Shown here one piece after another: positions 9,173 to 17,224 of a stretch of 64,000 nt of DNA. How positions within the stretch are numbered: the first letter of the stretch is position 1; each line of letters starts with the position of its first letter. The notes under the pieces are model-generated. The model was not told where the DNA came from, ran no database searches, and saw only the letters and a list, made by a program, of their open reading frames with translations. A program made the position numbers and the translations under genes. This DNA comes from JAPOUP01 sp965221405 (GTDB taxonomy: Bacteria > Pseudomonadota > Alphaproteobacteria > Rhodobacterales > Rhodobacteraceae): the NCBI GenBank assembly GCA_965221405.1, contig CBDCSE010000002.1, forward strand, positions 744,001 through 808,000. The letters run 5' to 3'.

Positions 9173-9871
9173 GGACAAATTCATGATTCCGAGTATACAT
9201 CGAAGGATTATTCTGGGATTGTCTTTGATGATCCAATGTCCTCTCTGGATCACATTTACAGGGAACGGGTCGCGAAACGGCTGGCCGAAGAAGCTCAGCA
9301 TCGTCAAGTGGTGATTTTTACGCATGATCTGGGGTTTCTGTTCGAGGTAATCCGCGAATGCGAAGCCATCAATGTACCGCTTCACTTCCAGCACGTAAAA
9401 CGCCGTGGCACAACGCCGGGCCACATCATCGCTGATCTACCCCTTAAGGCCAAAACCGCGGCGACCATGGTTGTTAGTCTGCGCACCGAGTTGAAAGACC
9501 TCAAAGGCCAGATAGACACGGTCAACGAGGGTAGACGCGAGATACTGGTCAAAGGGGTGATTGAGCAACTTCGTGAAGCCTGGGATCAAGTCATTGCAGA
9601 TTTCATCGCACCGGTTCTTGGTCGATTTGACAACCAGATCAAAGGCAAAGGCCTTTACAAACTCCTTATGCTGACACAAGCCGATGTCAATACCATTACT
9701 GCCACCCGCGGACGACTGTCTGAGAACTTACACAATGCCGCCAGCGCTCTAAATCCGGCTGAAGTATCCCATGAAGATCTTGTCACAGAGGTAAAGGCTA
9801 TTCATGATTTTATCGAAGAAATGAAATTGAGATCAAAAACAGGCACACGAGAAAATAGGAGAGTATCATAA
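9173..9871 (+). pseudogene. Zinc-hook SMC-like ATPase, C-terminal part
   Basis: This frame resumes the ATPase after the IS630. It contains Walker B and D-loop GIVFDDPMSSLDH, a switch/H-loop VVIFTHDLGFLF and about 170 further residues of mixed helical sequence (ADLPLKAKTAATMVVSLRTE through EEMKLRSKTG) after the ATPase core. With the left part it would give a protein of more than 630 residues lacking only its N-terminus. A re-initiation at ATG 9236 could give 211 residues but would lack a working ATPase. The stop is 17 bp before the next gene, so the two may once have been an operon. Confidence 0.75.
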
Positions 9872-9888
9872 GCTGTGAGACAGTTGAC

Positions 9889-11460
9889 ATGACCCGTCAG
9901 TCTTTGCCCATCGGGATCCAGGACTTCGCGACGATCCGGAGTGAGGGATTCTATTACGTCGACAAGACGCCGCTCATCCGGCAGCTTGTGTCCGCGGGCC
10001 GCCATTACTTTCTCTCCCGGCCGCGGCGGTTCGGCAAGAGTCTGCTGGTGGACACGCTCAGCGCCCTGTTCGCGGGGCAGGAGGAATTGTTCCGGGGGCT
10101 GGACATCCATGATCACTGGGATTGGTCGGTCACCCACCCCGTGCTGCGGCTGAGCTTTGGTGGAAAGTACAGCACGCCCGAAGAGATCGACGGGGACGTC
10201 ATTGAACAACTGGAGGGTGTCGAACGGGAATACGGCCTCGCGCCAGCCCCGACCTCTGATACCGGCCCCCGACGTCTGCGCAACCTTCTGGATCGCCTTC
10301 ATCGCCAGGCGGGACAACAGGTGGTGGTCCTCGTCGATGAGTATGACAAGCCGATCCTGGATGGGCTGCCTGACCCCGATCAGGCCCGCGCCAACCGGGA
10401 GGCGCTGCGCAGTGTCTACGGCATCATCAAGGACAGCGCTAAACATATCCGCTTCGTCTTTGTCACCGGGGTCAGCATGTTCTCCAAGGTCAGCCTGTTC
10501 TCGGACATGAACAATCTCAAGGATATCAGCCTGGATCCGCACTTTGCCACGATCTGTGGCTATACCGATACCGATATCGACACCGTGTTTGCCCCGGAAC
10601 TGGAGGGTCTCGACCGGGATGAGATCCGTCACTGGTATAATGGCTACAATTGGTTGGGCACGGAGCGGCTCTACAATCCTTTTGATGTGTTGCTGTTGTT
10701 CGAAGATCGCAAGTTTGAACCCTACTGGTTCGAGACGGGATCACCCACCTTCCTGTTCGAGACATTGCAGGCGCGGTCGATGAGTTTGCGGGAGCTGGAA
10801 GGACGGACGATCGACCGGTCGCGGGTCGCGAAGTTCGATGTGGGGGATATCGGTGCCGAGGCGTTGCTGTTCCAGACGGGGTACCTCACCATCACGGAGG
10901 AGATCCGCAGGGGCCACCGCACCCTGTACCGGTTGGATTACCCCAATCAGGAAGTCAAACTCAGTCTGAACGATCATTTGCTGGCCGCACTGACCCCACA
11001 GGACCGGGTTCCTCTGGACGACGGGGACACCCTGCAATCCCGTCTCGAGGCCAACGACTTTGCCGGCTTTGCCGAGACGCTCAAGGCCTACCTAGCCAGT
11101 ATTCCCTATGCGTGGCACAACAACGATCTGGCCCGCTACGAGGCCTGGTATGCCAGCCTGCTGCAGATGTGTTTTCGGACGATCGGGATGGATGTCCGCA
11201 CGGAAGAAGCCTCCAGCCATGGCCGGGCGGACATGGTGGTGCACACCGGCGGGCAGGTGTTCATCCTCGAGTTCAAGATGGCCGACACGGACGCGGACAT
11301 TGAGACGAAACTGGCCGAGGCGTTCACCCAGATGCGCACGCGGGGTTATGCGAACCGATATCGGGACTGCGAGGACCCCATCCATCTGATCGCGGTGGTC
11401 TGCGGGCGGGAGGCCCGCAACCTGCTGGAGGTGCGGGTGGAGCCGGCTGGCAACTCGTGA
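9889..11460 (+). CDS. AAA-ATPase-like protein with C-terminal PD-(D/E)XK nuclease domain
   Basis: A 523-residue protein. The N-terminus (IGIQDFATIRSEGFYYVDKT) and RRFGKSLLVDTL are the AAA-ATPase_like (PF09820) start with a degenerate Walker A; VVVLVDEYDKPI is the Walker B. The C-terminal about 110 residues form the PDDEXK_9-type domain, with GRADMVVH and FILEFKMAD as the D...ExK core. Such proteins are multicopy in many bacteria and are thought to be mobile or conflict-related; biochemical function is not established. It lies 17 bp after the broken ATPase gene. A paralogue about 75-80 percent identical by eye is at 36327-37895, sharing even the nucleotides around the start. Confidence 0.85.
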   Translation: MTRQSLPIGIQDFATIRSEGFYYVDKTPLIRQLVSAGRHYFLSRPRRFGKSLLVDTLSALFAGQEELFRGLDIHDHWDWSVTHPVLRLSFGGKYSTPEEIDGDVIEQLEGVEREYGLAPAPTSDTGPRRLRNLLDRLHRQAGQQVVVLVDEYDKPILDGLPDPDQARANREALRSVYGIIKDSAKHIRFVFVTGVSMFSKVSLFSDMNNLKDISLDPHFATICGYTDTDIDTVFAPELEGLDRDEIRHWYNGYNWLGTERLYNPFDVLLLFEDRKFEPYWFETGSPTFLFETLQARSMSLRELEGRTIDRSRVAKFDVGDIGAEALLFQTGYLTITEEIRRGHRTLYRLDYPNQEVKLSLNDHLLAALTPQDRVPLDDGDTLQSRLEANDFAGFAETLKAYLASIPYAWHNNDLARYEAWYASLLQMCFRTIGMDVRTEEASSHGRADMVVHTGGQVFILEFKMADTDADIETKLAEAFTQMRTRGYANRYRDCEDPIHLIAVVCGREARNLLEVRVEPAGNS

Positions 11461-11505
11461 AGGAAGACATCGTTTTTCGGGCCCCCGCAACCAGTCCTTC
11501 CCAAG

Positions 11506-11667
11506 CCCCAATTGTCCTGCTCAAAACCGTCTGAGCAATGCCTCCATTATCCATATCGAGAAGTCCGGTTATCGGGCATCTTCGGTCCCCAATTCCCCCG
11601 CCCAAAACAGCCCAAGAGACACTCCCATTATCCATATCGAGAACTCCCCTTCTCATAACGAATATTG
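11506..11667. repeat. Degenerate 81-bp tandem repeat
   Basis: CCCCAATT recurs at 11507 and 11587, and CCATTATCCATATCGAGAA recurs at about 11544 and 11625, so the unit is about 81 bp (27 codons). On the minus strand both copies are open and encode LLDMDNG-like peptides (VLDMDNGSVSWAVLGGGIG and LLDMDNGGIAQTVLSRTIG). Confidence 0.6.
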
Positions 11668-11707
11668 GGGGCGTCTTGCGGGCCAGAATGGACCCTTGAA
11701 GCGAGAG

Positions 11708-11726
11708 TCTGCACGCAGCCGGAGTC
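11708..11726. repeat. Dispersed repeat, copy 1 (partial)
   Basis: TCTGCACGCAGCCGGAGTC matches 12151-12169 with one mismatch in the same orientation. It is the inner part of the terminal sequence bounding the element at 25061-25567. Confidence 0.5.
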
Positions 11727-11840
11727 GATCGATATGGGGGGTTCTTGACACCCCCCCAGGGGTATCCTTGCCCCATTGATCAATCCCGCCGGGTGGTCGT
11801 CCAGTCCGCCCGGCGGGTGGACTGGACAAGGAGACACTCC

Positions 11841-12191
11841 ATGACACGACTGATGATGACGCTGGCCGCCGCGCTGGCCGTGATGGCACAGGCAACGTCG
11901 GCTCAGACACAAAATACCTGGTCGCCGCGGGCCGCGGAGGTGTCGATTCCCGCAGGCTGCAACGAGAACAACCCGACCTCTGGAACGGTGCGACTGGATG
12001 CCGGATTCTATGTCGCACTTTGTTCTTTTGTTGGGATGGACCCGATGTGTCCTGATCTGTGTCCGTGCGATACCGGCCACGAGAGGCCACGACACGGGCG
12101 CTGTGGGGCCAGGCCCGGGATCCGTGTGTCAGGCGGGCTTGGCGTGGTATTCTGCACGCAGCCGCAGTCTGCCCGCGTATGGGCCCGATGA
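11841..12191 (+). CDS. Small secreted protein, probably damaged C-terminus
   Basis: ATG at 11841 with AAGGAG 8 bp upstream. The first 23 residues (MTRLMMTLAAALAVMAQATS, then A-Q) form a good Sec signal peptide, followed by NTWSPRAAEVSIPAGCNENN. The last 40 codons overlap the dispersed repeat at 12141-12177 and turn Arg/Gly-rich, which suggests the original 3' end was replaced. No family was recognised. The start and signal peptide are the strong part of this call. Confidence 0.4.
   Translation: MTRLMMTLAAALAVMAQATSAQTQNTWSPRAAEVSIPAGCNENNPTSGTVRLDAGFYVALCSFVGMDPMCPDLCPCDTGHERPRHGRCGARPGIRVSGGLGVVFCTQPQSARVWAR
12141..12177. repeat. Dispersed repeat, copy 2
   Basis: On the minus strand this reads GCGGGCAGACTGCGGCTGCG and continues TGCAGAATACCAC. 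It differs at only a few positions from the right terminal repeat of the element at 25061-25567, so both belong to one repeat family. Confidence 0.6.
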
Positions 12192-12589
12192 TCACACCTG
12201 GCAGTCCCGTCCCCAAGGCCGCCCCACCCTCTTGACAGCGCCCCCCCCTGACCTTGCAACAGCCCACACCTATATGTGAATCTCAAATCCGCCTTCTCCC
12301 GCCGAGGGCGTCACGCACCTGGATGGCCCGGTTGGGCCTCCCGGGTCCCTGCCAGACCTTCCTGGCCCCGCGCGGCGGCTGCCGCCTCAACGGGTGGGCC
12401 CCGACGGGGCGCCCGATGTCGATGACGGGGTCCCTGACGGTGGGGACGCGGTCTCCCTCCATCCGGACGGCCTCCCTGTGGCCCTGAGCCCCGGCAGGGC
12501 GTGCGAGAGGTCAATGTCCCCCTCCGGACAGACATCGGTCGCGGGCGTCTCCGGGCGCTCGCGCGCGGGCAGGGATACCGGACCACGCT

Positions 12590-13672
12590 GTGCGGGCCCT
12601 GGGAACGGTGCGCGACCGCCGGTGCCGACCTGCCCCAGGACGGGCACCCGGCCGCGTCGACGGCCTGCGCGGCGCGCGACAGGCCGGCCGGGGGCGCGTT
12701 CAGGCGGCTGCACGCGGAGATCCCGCCACCGGCCCCGGGTGCCCGTCCTGGAAGGGCCGCAGGATCCTGGCCGTGGACGGCTCCAGGCCAACCCTGCCCA
12801 GGGAACCCGCGGCCCGCGGCTTCCGCGTACCGGACGGGGCGCACCATGCCCAGGGCATGGCCAGCGTCCCCTGCCGGCCGCGCGACCGGATCCCCGTCGA
12901 CCTCCACCTGTTCGGGCACGGGAACGGGCGGCTGGCGGCCCTCACGCACCCCGGGCGCGCCGCCGAGGGCGACGTGATCGTCTGCGACAGGGGCCATTAC
13001 TCCTTCGCGATGGCGCCGGGCCACCGGGAGCGGGGGCTGGACTTCGTGTTCCGCCTCAGGAAGGGAGCGGACCCGACCTTCGACGCCTCCGACACCTCCG
13101 GCGGGACGGAGCGGACCGTGACCCCCGGCGCGCCGGGGGACGGGCCCTCGCTCCGGGGCCGGACGCTCCGCGTCCGCCTGGCCAGGTGCACGGCCGGGGA
13201 CACGGAGTTCCGCCTGGCGACATCCCCGCACGACGGCGGCCGCTTCGGCGTCAAGGCACTGTGCGGCCTCCATCACGGCCGCCGGGGCGTGGAGGAGATG
13301 TACAAAAGCGGAAAATCCGTGACCGGATGGTTCCACGCCAGATCGGAGCGCGGCGTCCGCCAGGAACCCTGCGCCGCCTTCGTCCCGCGCACCCTGACGC
13401 GCCGGCTGTCCAACCGCCGCGACGGCGACCCCGACGCCGGCGGCGGAGAGGGGGACCTGCCCGCCATGCGGAGCAGCTCCAGGAACGGGCCGCGCCTGGC
13501 CGGAAAGGAGACCGGGGCCCTGTTCCTGAAACAGGCCGGCGCGGTCAGGGACTCCGTCGCGCGGATCATGACGGGGCTGTCGCGGTGCCTCCAGCGCGAG
13601 CGGCCCGGACGCGGCTACCCGCACCGGTCAATGCGGCCAGGGAGCAGGTGGCAGAACCGTCAGGCCGCCTGA
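12590..13672 (+). pseudogene. IS4-family transposase, decayed
   Basis: The DDE pieces of IS4 are visible in order: RRILAVDGSRPTLPRE (first Asp), GDVIVCDRGHYSFAMA (second Asp) and the region where IS4 has its Y-R-E-K signature, here LHHGRRGVEEMYKSGKS. Glu and Lys are kept, but the Tyr is His and the Trp of the usual YxxRW is Arg. The C-terminus (FHARSERGVRQEPCAAF, then LTRRL) follows. The N-terminal 100 residues are not in this frame; fragments are spread over 12300-12590 in other frames. The gene is therefore probably frameshifted and inactive. A terminator-like hairpin follows. Confidence 0.65.
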
Positions 13673-13696
13673 CATCACGAAAGGCCACCAAAACAA

Positions 13697-13737
13697 GGCC
13701 CCCGGCTTCCGGCTCACGCCCGAAGCGCGGGGGCTTT
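13697..13737 (+). terminator. Hairpin terminator after the IS4-like transposase
   Basis: GCCCCCGGCTTC (698-709 of the 13 kb line) pairs with GAAGCGCGGGGGC (13722-13734) with small internal mismatches and is followed by TTT. It lies about 25 bp past the transposase stop. Confidence 0.5.
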
Positions 13738-13955
13738 CCTGTCCGAACGCACGGAATCCCTATCCGAATGCCATTGGGCCGCGGCCCAGCGCGTGACGGC
13801 CCGTGCCGCCGGAGCGGAGCGCCCCGGCCAGCCAGCCAGGCGTCCGCGAACCGGAATGGCGGAGACCGGCCCGCATGGCCCGCCATACAGGCCATCCGGA
13901 TCACCGATACAGGTCTGGATTTTTGTAAGGCCCCGGGCCTCGGGCGCCGAGGGCA

Positions 13956-14165
13956 TTGGGGGTTGCGCGCCCTGCGTTGTCCGCGGTTCTGAACGAACGC
14001 GCGGGTCTCTCGCCCGAAATGGCGCTCAGGATCGAGAAGGTGTCCGGCGTGTCGATGGACACGCTGTTGCGGATGCAGATTAGCCACGACATCGCCCACA
14101 TCGCCCATACCCGCGAGCGTGCGGGCGAAATTGATCTCGCTCCGTTGGAACGGCGGGTCGCCTGA
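13956..14165 (+). pseudogene. HigA-type antitoxin, N-terminally truncated
   Basis: From a TTG at 13956 the frame reads LGVARPALSAVLNERAGLSP and then EMALRIEKVSGVSMDTLLRMQ. This is the recognition helix and following helices of the HigA/XRE antitoxin family (usual form ALGVTRxxLSxxxNGRAGISPEMAxRL). The first about 30 residues of the helix-turn-helix domain are absent because unrelated sequence lies upstream, and no higB toxin gene is adjacent. It is best read as the orphan 3' remnant of a toxin-antitoxin pair. Confidence 0.6.
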
Positions 14166-14426
14166 GCGCAAACCCTATCGGACTCGCAATGGGTTGAAAG
14201 GTTGAAGGGACGCAAGCCGTGATGGCGGGTGGCTCCGCTCAGTGCAGAGGCCGAGACGAGCAGCCTGCGCATACGATTTTGCCAATGGCACCAAGGCCAC
14301 CTCTGATAACGTTCGGCCCCAGGAATACCACCACCTCCATCCGCGCACGCTCATCCAGGGAGACTTCGCCGATCACGAAGTCGATTCGGCGCTGGGGATA
14401 CGATTTGGAAACTGATTATCTGACCA

Positions 14427-15203
14427 CTAAGCCAGCATCTGTGAATCGCCGCAGATCGAGATCGCCTGCCCCGAAACCATCCTTCCCCTTGCGCTCGCCA
14501 GAAACAGGATCTGGTCCGCGATCTGACGCGGGGTCACGTATTCGCGGATCGATGTATAGCTGAACGCCTGTGACTCCACCTCGCTGAAGGAACTGCCCAG
14601 ACGCCGGGCCTTGGCCTCCAGCACACGCTTCTGCCGATCTCCGGCCACCAGCCCCGGGATGACGGCATTTACCCGGATGCCGGCCGGACCGAGTTCGATG
14701 CTGAGTGACCTGGTCAGGCCGATCACACCCCATTTCGCCGCAGAATAGGGCGTGCGCAGCCTGAAGCCCAACCGACCGGCGAGTGAGGACATGTTGATGA
14801 TCGACGGGTTACCGCTCAGGCGCAGAGACGGCACCGCAGCGCGTACCGCATTGAACTGGCCCGTAAGACAAACCGCGATGCACCGGTCCCATTCCCCGGG
14901 TGTGATATCCTCGACCGCTCCGGTGGGTCCGGCGATGCCGGCGTTGTTCACCAGCGTATCGAGACCCCCCATTTTCCGTATCGATCGGTCGACGAACTCC
15001 GCTGTCATTTTTCGGTCGGCGACATCGCAGACATCCGCCAGTATCGCAGGATCGGAATCCGCCAGCGACACCACCGCCGACCTGTCGACGTCGCAGACCG
15101 CCACCCGCGCACCCTCGGCCACGAACGCGCGCGCGGTCTCCAAACCAATTCCGGCAGCCGCGCCGGTGACAATCACACGATGTCCGGTCAGTTTAAGATC
15201 CAT
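14427..15203 (-). CDS. Short-chain dehydrogenase/reductase (classical SDR)
   Basis: A 258-residue cytosolic NAD(P)-dependent oxidoreductase. The Rossmann glycine motif TGAAAGIG is at residues 14-21 and Asp in AVCDVD suggests NAD preference. NNAG follows, then Ser in INMSS and the catalytic YSAAK, and the substrate loop after IPGLVAGDRQKR. Length and motif spacing are normal for classical SDRs. It is divergently transcribed from the BKACE gene with only 66 bp between starts, so the two may share control. A role in oxidising a hydroxy acid to the keto acid used by BKACE is inference. Confidence 0.85.
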   Translation of the reverse strand: MDLKLTGHRVIVTGAAAGIGLETARAFVAEGARVAVCDVDRSAVVSLADSDPAILADVCDVADRKMTAEFVDRSIRKMGGLDTLVNNAGIAGPTGAVEDITPGEWDRCIAVCLTGQFNAVRAAVPSLRLSGNPSIINMSSLAGRLGFRLRTPYSAAKWGVIGLTRSLSIELGPAGIRVNAVIPGLVAGDRQKRVLEAKARRLGSSFSEVESQAFSYTSIREYVTPRQIADQILFLASARGRMVSGQAISICGDSQMLA

Positions 15204-15269
15204 TCCGCCAGCAAATATTCTGGAATGGCCAGAGTCAATCTGGCAGTCTTCGGCCGGAGGAGAGACACA

Positions 15270-16193
15270 ATGTCAGAACCCTGCATGATCACAGCCGCCA
15301 TCACGGGCGCGATTCACACACCTTCCATGTCCGATGCCCTCCCGGTGACCCCGGAGGAAATCGTCCGGCACGCAGTCGATGCGGCTCTGGCGGGCGCGGC
15401 GGTGGTACACCTTCACGCACGCGATCCGGAGAACGGTCGCCCCGATCAGTCAGCGGAGGCCTTCGCGCCGATCCTGCCAGCCATCCGGGAGCGCACGGAC
15501 GCCGTGATCAACATCACGACGGGAGGCGCTCCGACCATGAGCGTCAAGGAACGGGTCCGCCCGGCGGCCAAGTGGAAGCCGGAAATCGCCTCGCTGAACA
15601 TGGGATCGATGAATTTCGTCCTTTTCGGCATGCTCGGCCGCTTCACCGACTTCCGGCATAACTGGGAACGCGACTATCTCGCCGACAAGGGTATCATCTT
15701 TCGCAACACGTTCGAGGACATCGAATTCATACTGGCCACATTGCGTGGCGCGGGGACCAGATTCGAGTTCGAATGCTACGACACCGCGCATCTCTACAAC
15801 CTCGCCCATTTCGCTGACTCCGGGCTGGTCGAACCGCCGTTTCTCGTGCAGACGGTATTCGGCCTTATGGGCGGAATCGGCGCCCATCCCGACGATGTCG
15901 CGCACATGAAACGAACCGCGGACCGTCTGTTCGGTGCGGAGTATCTCTGGTCAGTGCTGGGTGCCGGGCGGAACCAGACGGGAATCGCCGCGATCTCGGC
16001 GGCACAGGGCGGGCACGTCCGGGTCGGGCTCGAGGATTCGCTATGGCTTGGTCCCGGACAGCTCGCGAAATCCAGCGCACAGCAGGTGGAAAAGACCAGA
16101 GGTATCGTCGAAGCTCTGGGTCGGAGCGCCGCCACCCCCGATCAGGCCCGCGGACTTTTGGGACTGAAAGGCGGAAACAGCGTCGGATTCTGA
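15270..16193 (+). CDS. Beta-keto acid cleavage enzyme (BKACE, DUF849)
   Basis: A 307-residue TIM-barrel protein. BKACE enzymes condense a beta-keto acid with acetyl-CoA and cleave it to acetoacetate and a new acyl-CoA, using a divalent metal. Visible motifs are the metal-binding HLHARD (His47, His49), NITTGG, SLNMGSMN, and the C-terminal VGLEDSLWLGPG with the conserved Glu. The ATG at 15270 is chosen because GGAGGAG lies 7 bp upstream and ITAAITGA is the usual N-terminus; an upstream in-frame ATG at 15180 would overlap the SDR promoter. The substrate cannot be told from sequence (3-dehydrocarnitine and 3-keto-5-aminohexanoate are known ones). Confidence 0.88.
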   Translation: MSEPCMITAAITGAIHTPSMSDALPVTPEEIVRHAVDAALAGAAVVHLHARDPENGRPDQSAEAFAPILPAIRERTDAVINITTGGAPTMSVKERVRPAAKWKPEIASLNMGSMNFVLFGMLGRFTDFRHNWERDYLADKGIIFRNTFEDIEFILATLRGAGTRFEFECYDTAHLYNLAHFADSGLVEPPFLVQTVFGLMGGIGAHPDDVAHMKRTADRLFGAEYLWSVLGAGRNQTGIAAISAAQGGHVRVGLEDSLWLGPGQLAKSSAQQVEKTRGIVEALGRSAATPDQARGLLGLKGGNSVGF

Positions 16194-16830
16194 AACGGGG
16201 GCAGCTCATCTCGATCCCATAGAGTGCAGGGTAAGCAGGTCCGCGGCCGTTCGCACACGGACGCCGACGCCGGATTACGATTACCCGATCACTGGAAGCG
16301 CAGGACACCAATTTCAAATCCCTCCGGGAGCCTCTGGTAAATCCCGCCCTATTGTGACCCGATCACTGCATCTATTTAGCGCCTGTATCTACGGGCCGAC
16401 CCGAGCGTTGCCCAAGGGTACGTTTGGGGCACCAGATCACCAGTCGCCGCGGCGGTGCTAGCCCAACATACGCTCGGCTACCTTTTCTTCACCCGGACGC
16501 AGGACCGCGCCACGTATTTCAGGAAGATTCTCGAAATCACGGATCTGGGAGATCTGCGCGGCACGGTATCGGCGCTCGACCTCCGGTTCAAGCCCGACGA
16601 TGGCGATCGGCAGTGGACCCGGCTTGTTGCTGCCACAGCTCGATTGCGCGACCGCGGTCATCCTGGCCGTGGCCGGGCACCCATTACCGACGACCCCCGC
16701 TGTCCGCCTGACCGCGCTCAGTGCACTGTTGCTGGAGCGGAGGGCGAAGACTTCCCCTATTCACGGATTCAACAGGAGACCGCTCGCAGAATCCCCCGAT
16801 CCGGGAACAACGCCCGTAATACCCAAGGCC
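16194..16830. other. Intergenic stretch, no gene seen
   Basis: About 640 bp between the BKACE gene and the MoaD-like gene. Several frames are open but none has family resemblance or a good start. It may contain degraded coding DNA. Confidence 0.4.
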
Positions 16831-17091
16831 TCATCCGCCCTTGATTCGCTGCAGAAGATAGATTTCGCTCTCCTCCGCGACCTTCTGGGTGAGTCCCTGG
16901 GAATAGATTTTTCCGTCAATGCTGACGGAAACGCCCGCCTCAATGGGTTCCGCGAGACCGGGATAGGCGACGACCAGAGCATCCAGCATCTGAGCGATGG
17001 TCGAGGCCCGGACCTCCACGATCTCCCGCCCGTCCGCCAACGACCGGAGGCCCGACCAGAGATGGACCTTTATGAGCGGCCTGTAGGTCAC
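16831..17091 (-). CDS. MoaD/ThiS-like ubiquitin-fold sulfur carrier
   Basis: An 86-residue protein from a GTG at 17091. It reads IKVHLWSGLRSLADGREIVE, later TIAQMLDALVVAYPGL and VSVSIDGKIY, and ends LLQRIKGG. The beta-grasp pattern and the C-terminal Gly-Gly are hallmarks of MoaD/ThiS carriers, which are adenylated and thiocarboxylated at the terminal Gly. It lies just downstream of, and on the same strand as, the molybdenum hydroxylase genes, so a role in supplying sulfur for molybdopterin or for sulfuration of that enzyme is likely but inferred. The GTG start is tentative. Confidence 0.65.
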   Translation of the reverse strand: MTYRPLIKVHLWSGLRSLADGREIVEVRASTIAQMLDALVVAYPGLAEPIEAGVSVSIDGKIYSQGLTQKVAEESEIYLLQRIKGG

Positions 17092-17224
17092 GCACCGAAC
17101 CTGCGCGAATAGAGGTATGCACCGAGGTGAGATCCGGACGCGTGCAAACCCGGCCGCACCGGAAGTCGGGCGGACGGCCGGACGGCTGGTGGTTCGTAAG
17201 GCACCGGATCTTCCGAGGGCGGTC

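Larger units (their letters stand above)
11461..11840. other. Intergenic stretch with 81-bp direct repeats
   Basis: No gene is convincing here. It holds an 81-bp period direct repeat (11506-11667), a TTGACA followed by a run of seven C (11745-11757), and one copy of a dispersed repeat (11708-11726). Confidence 0.5.

Noticed and set aside
6712..9871. RloC/PrrC-type anticodon nuclease
   Set aside because: The zinc hook and ATPase motifs fit, but I could not find the Arg-Glu-His nuclease triad in the C-terminal part.
12311..13624. 437-codon minus-strand frame opposite the IS4-like transposase
   Set aside because: The DDE motifs lie on the plus strand; the minus frame is low-complexity Pro/Gly/Arg.
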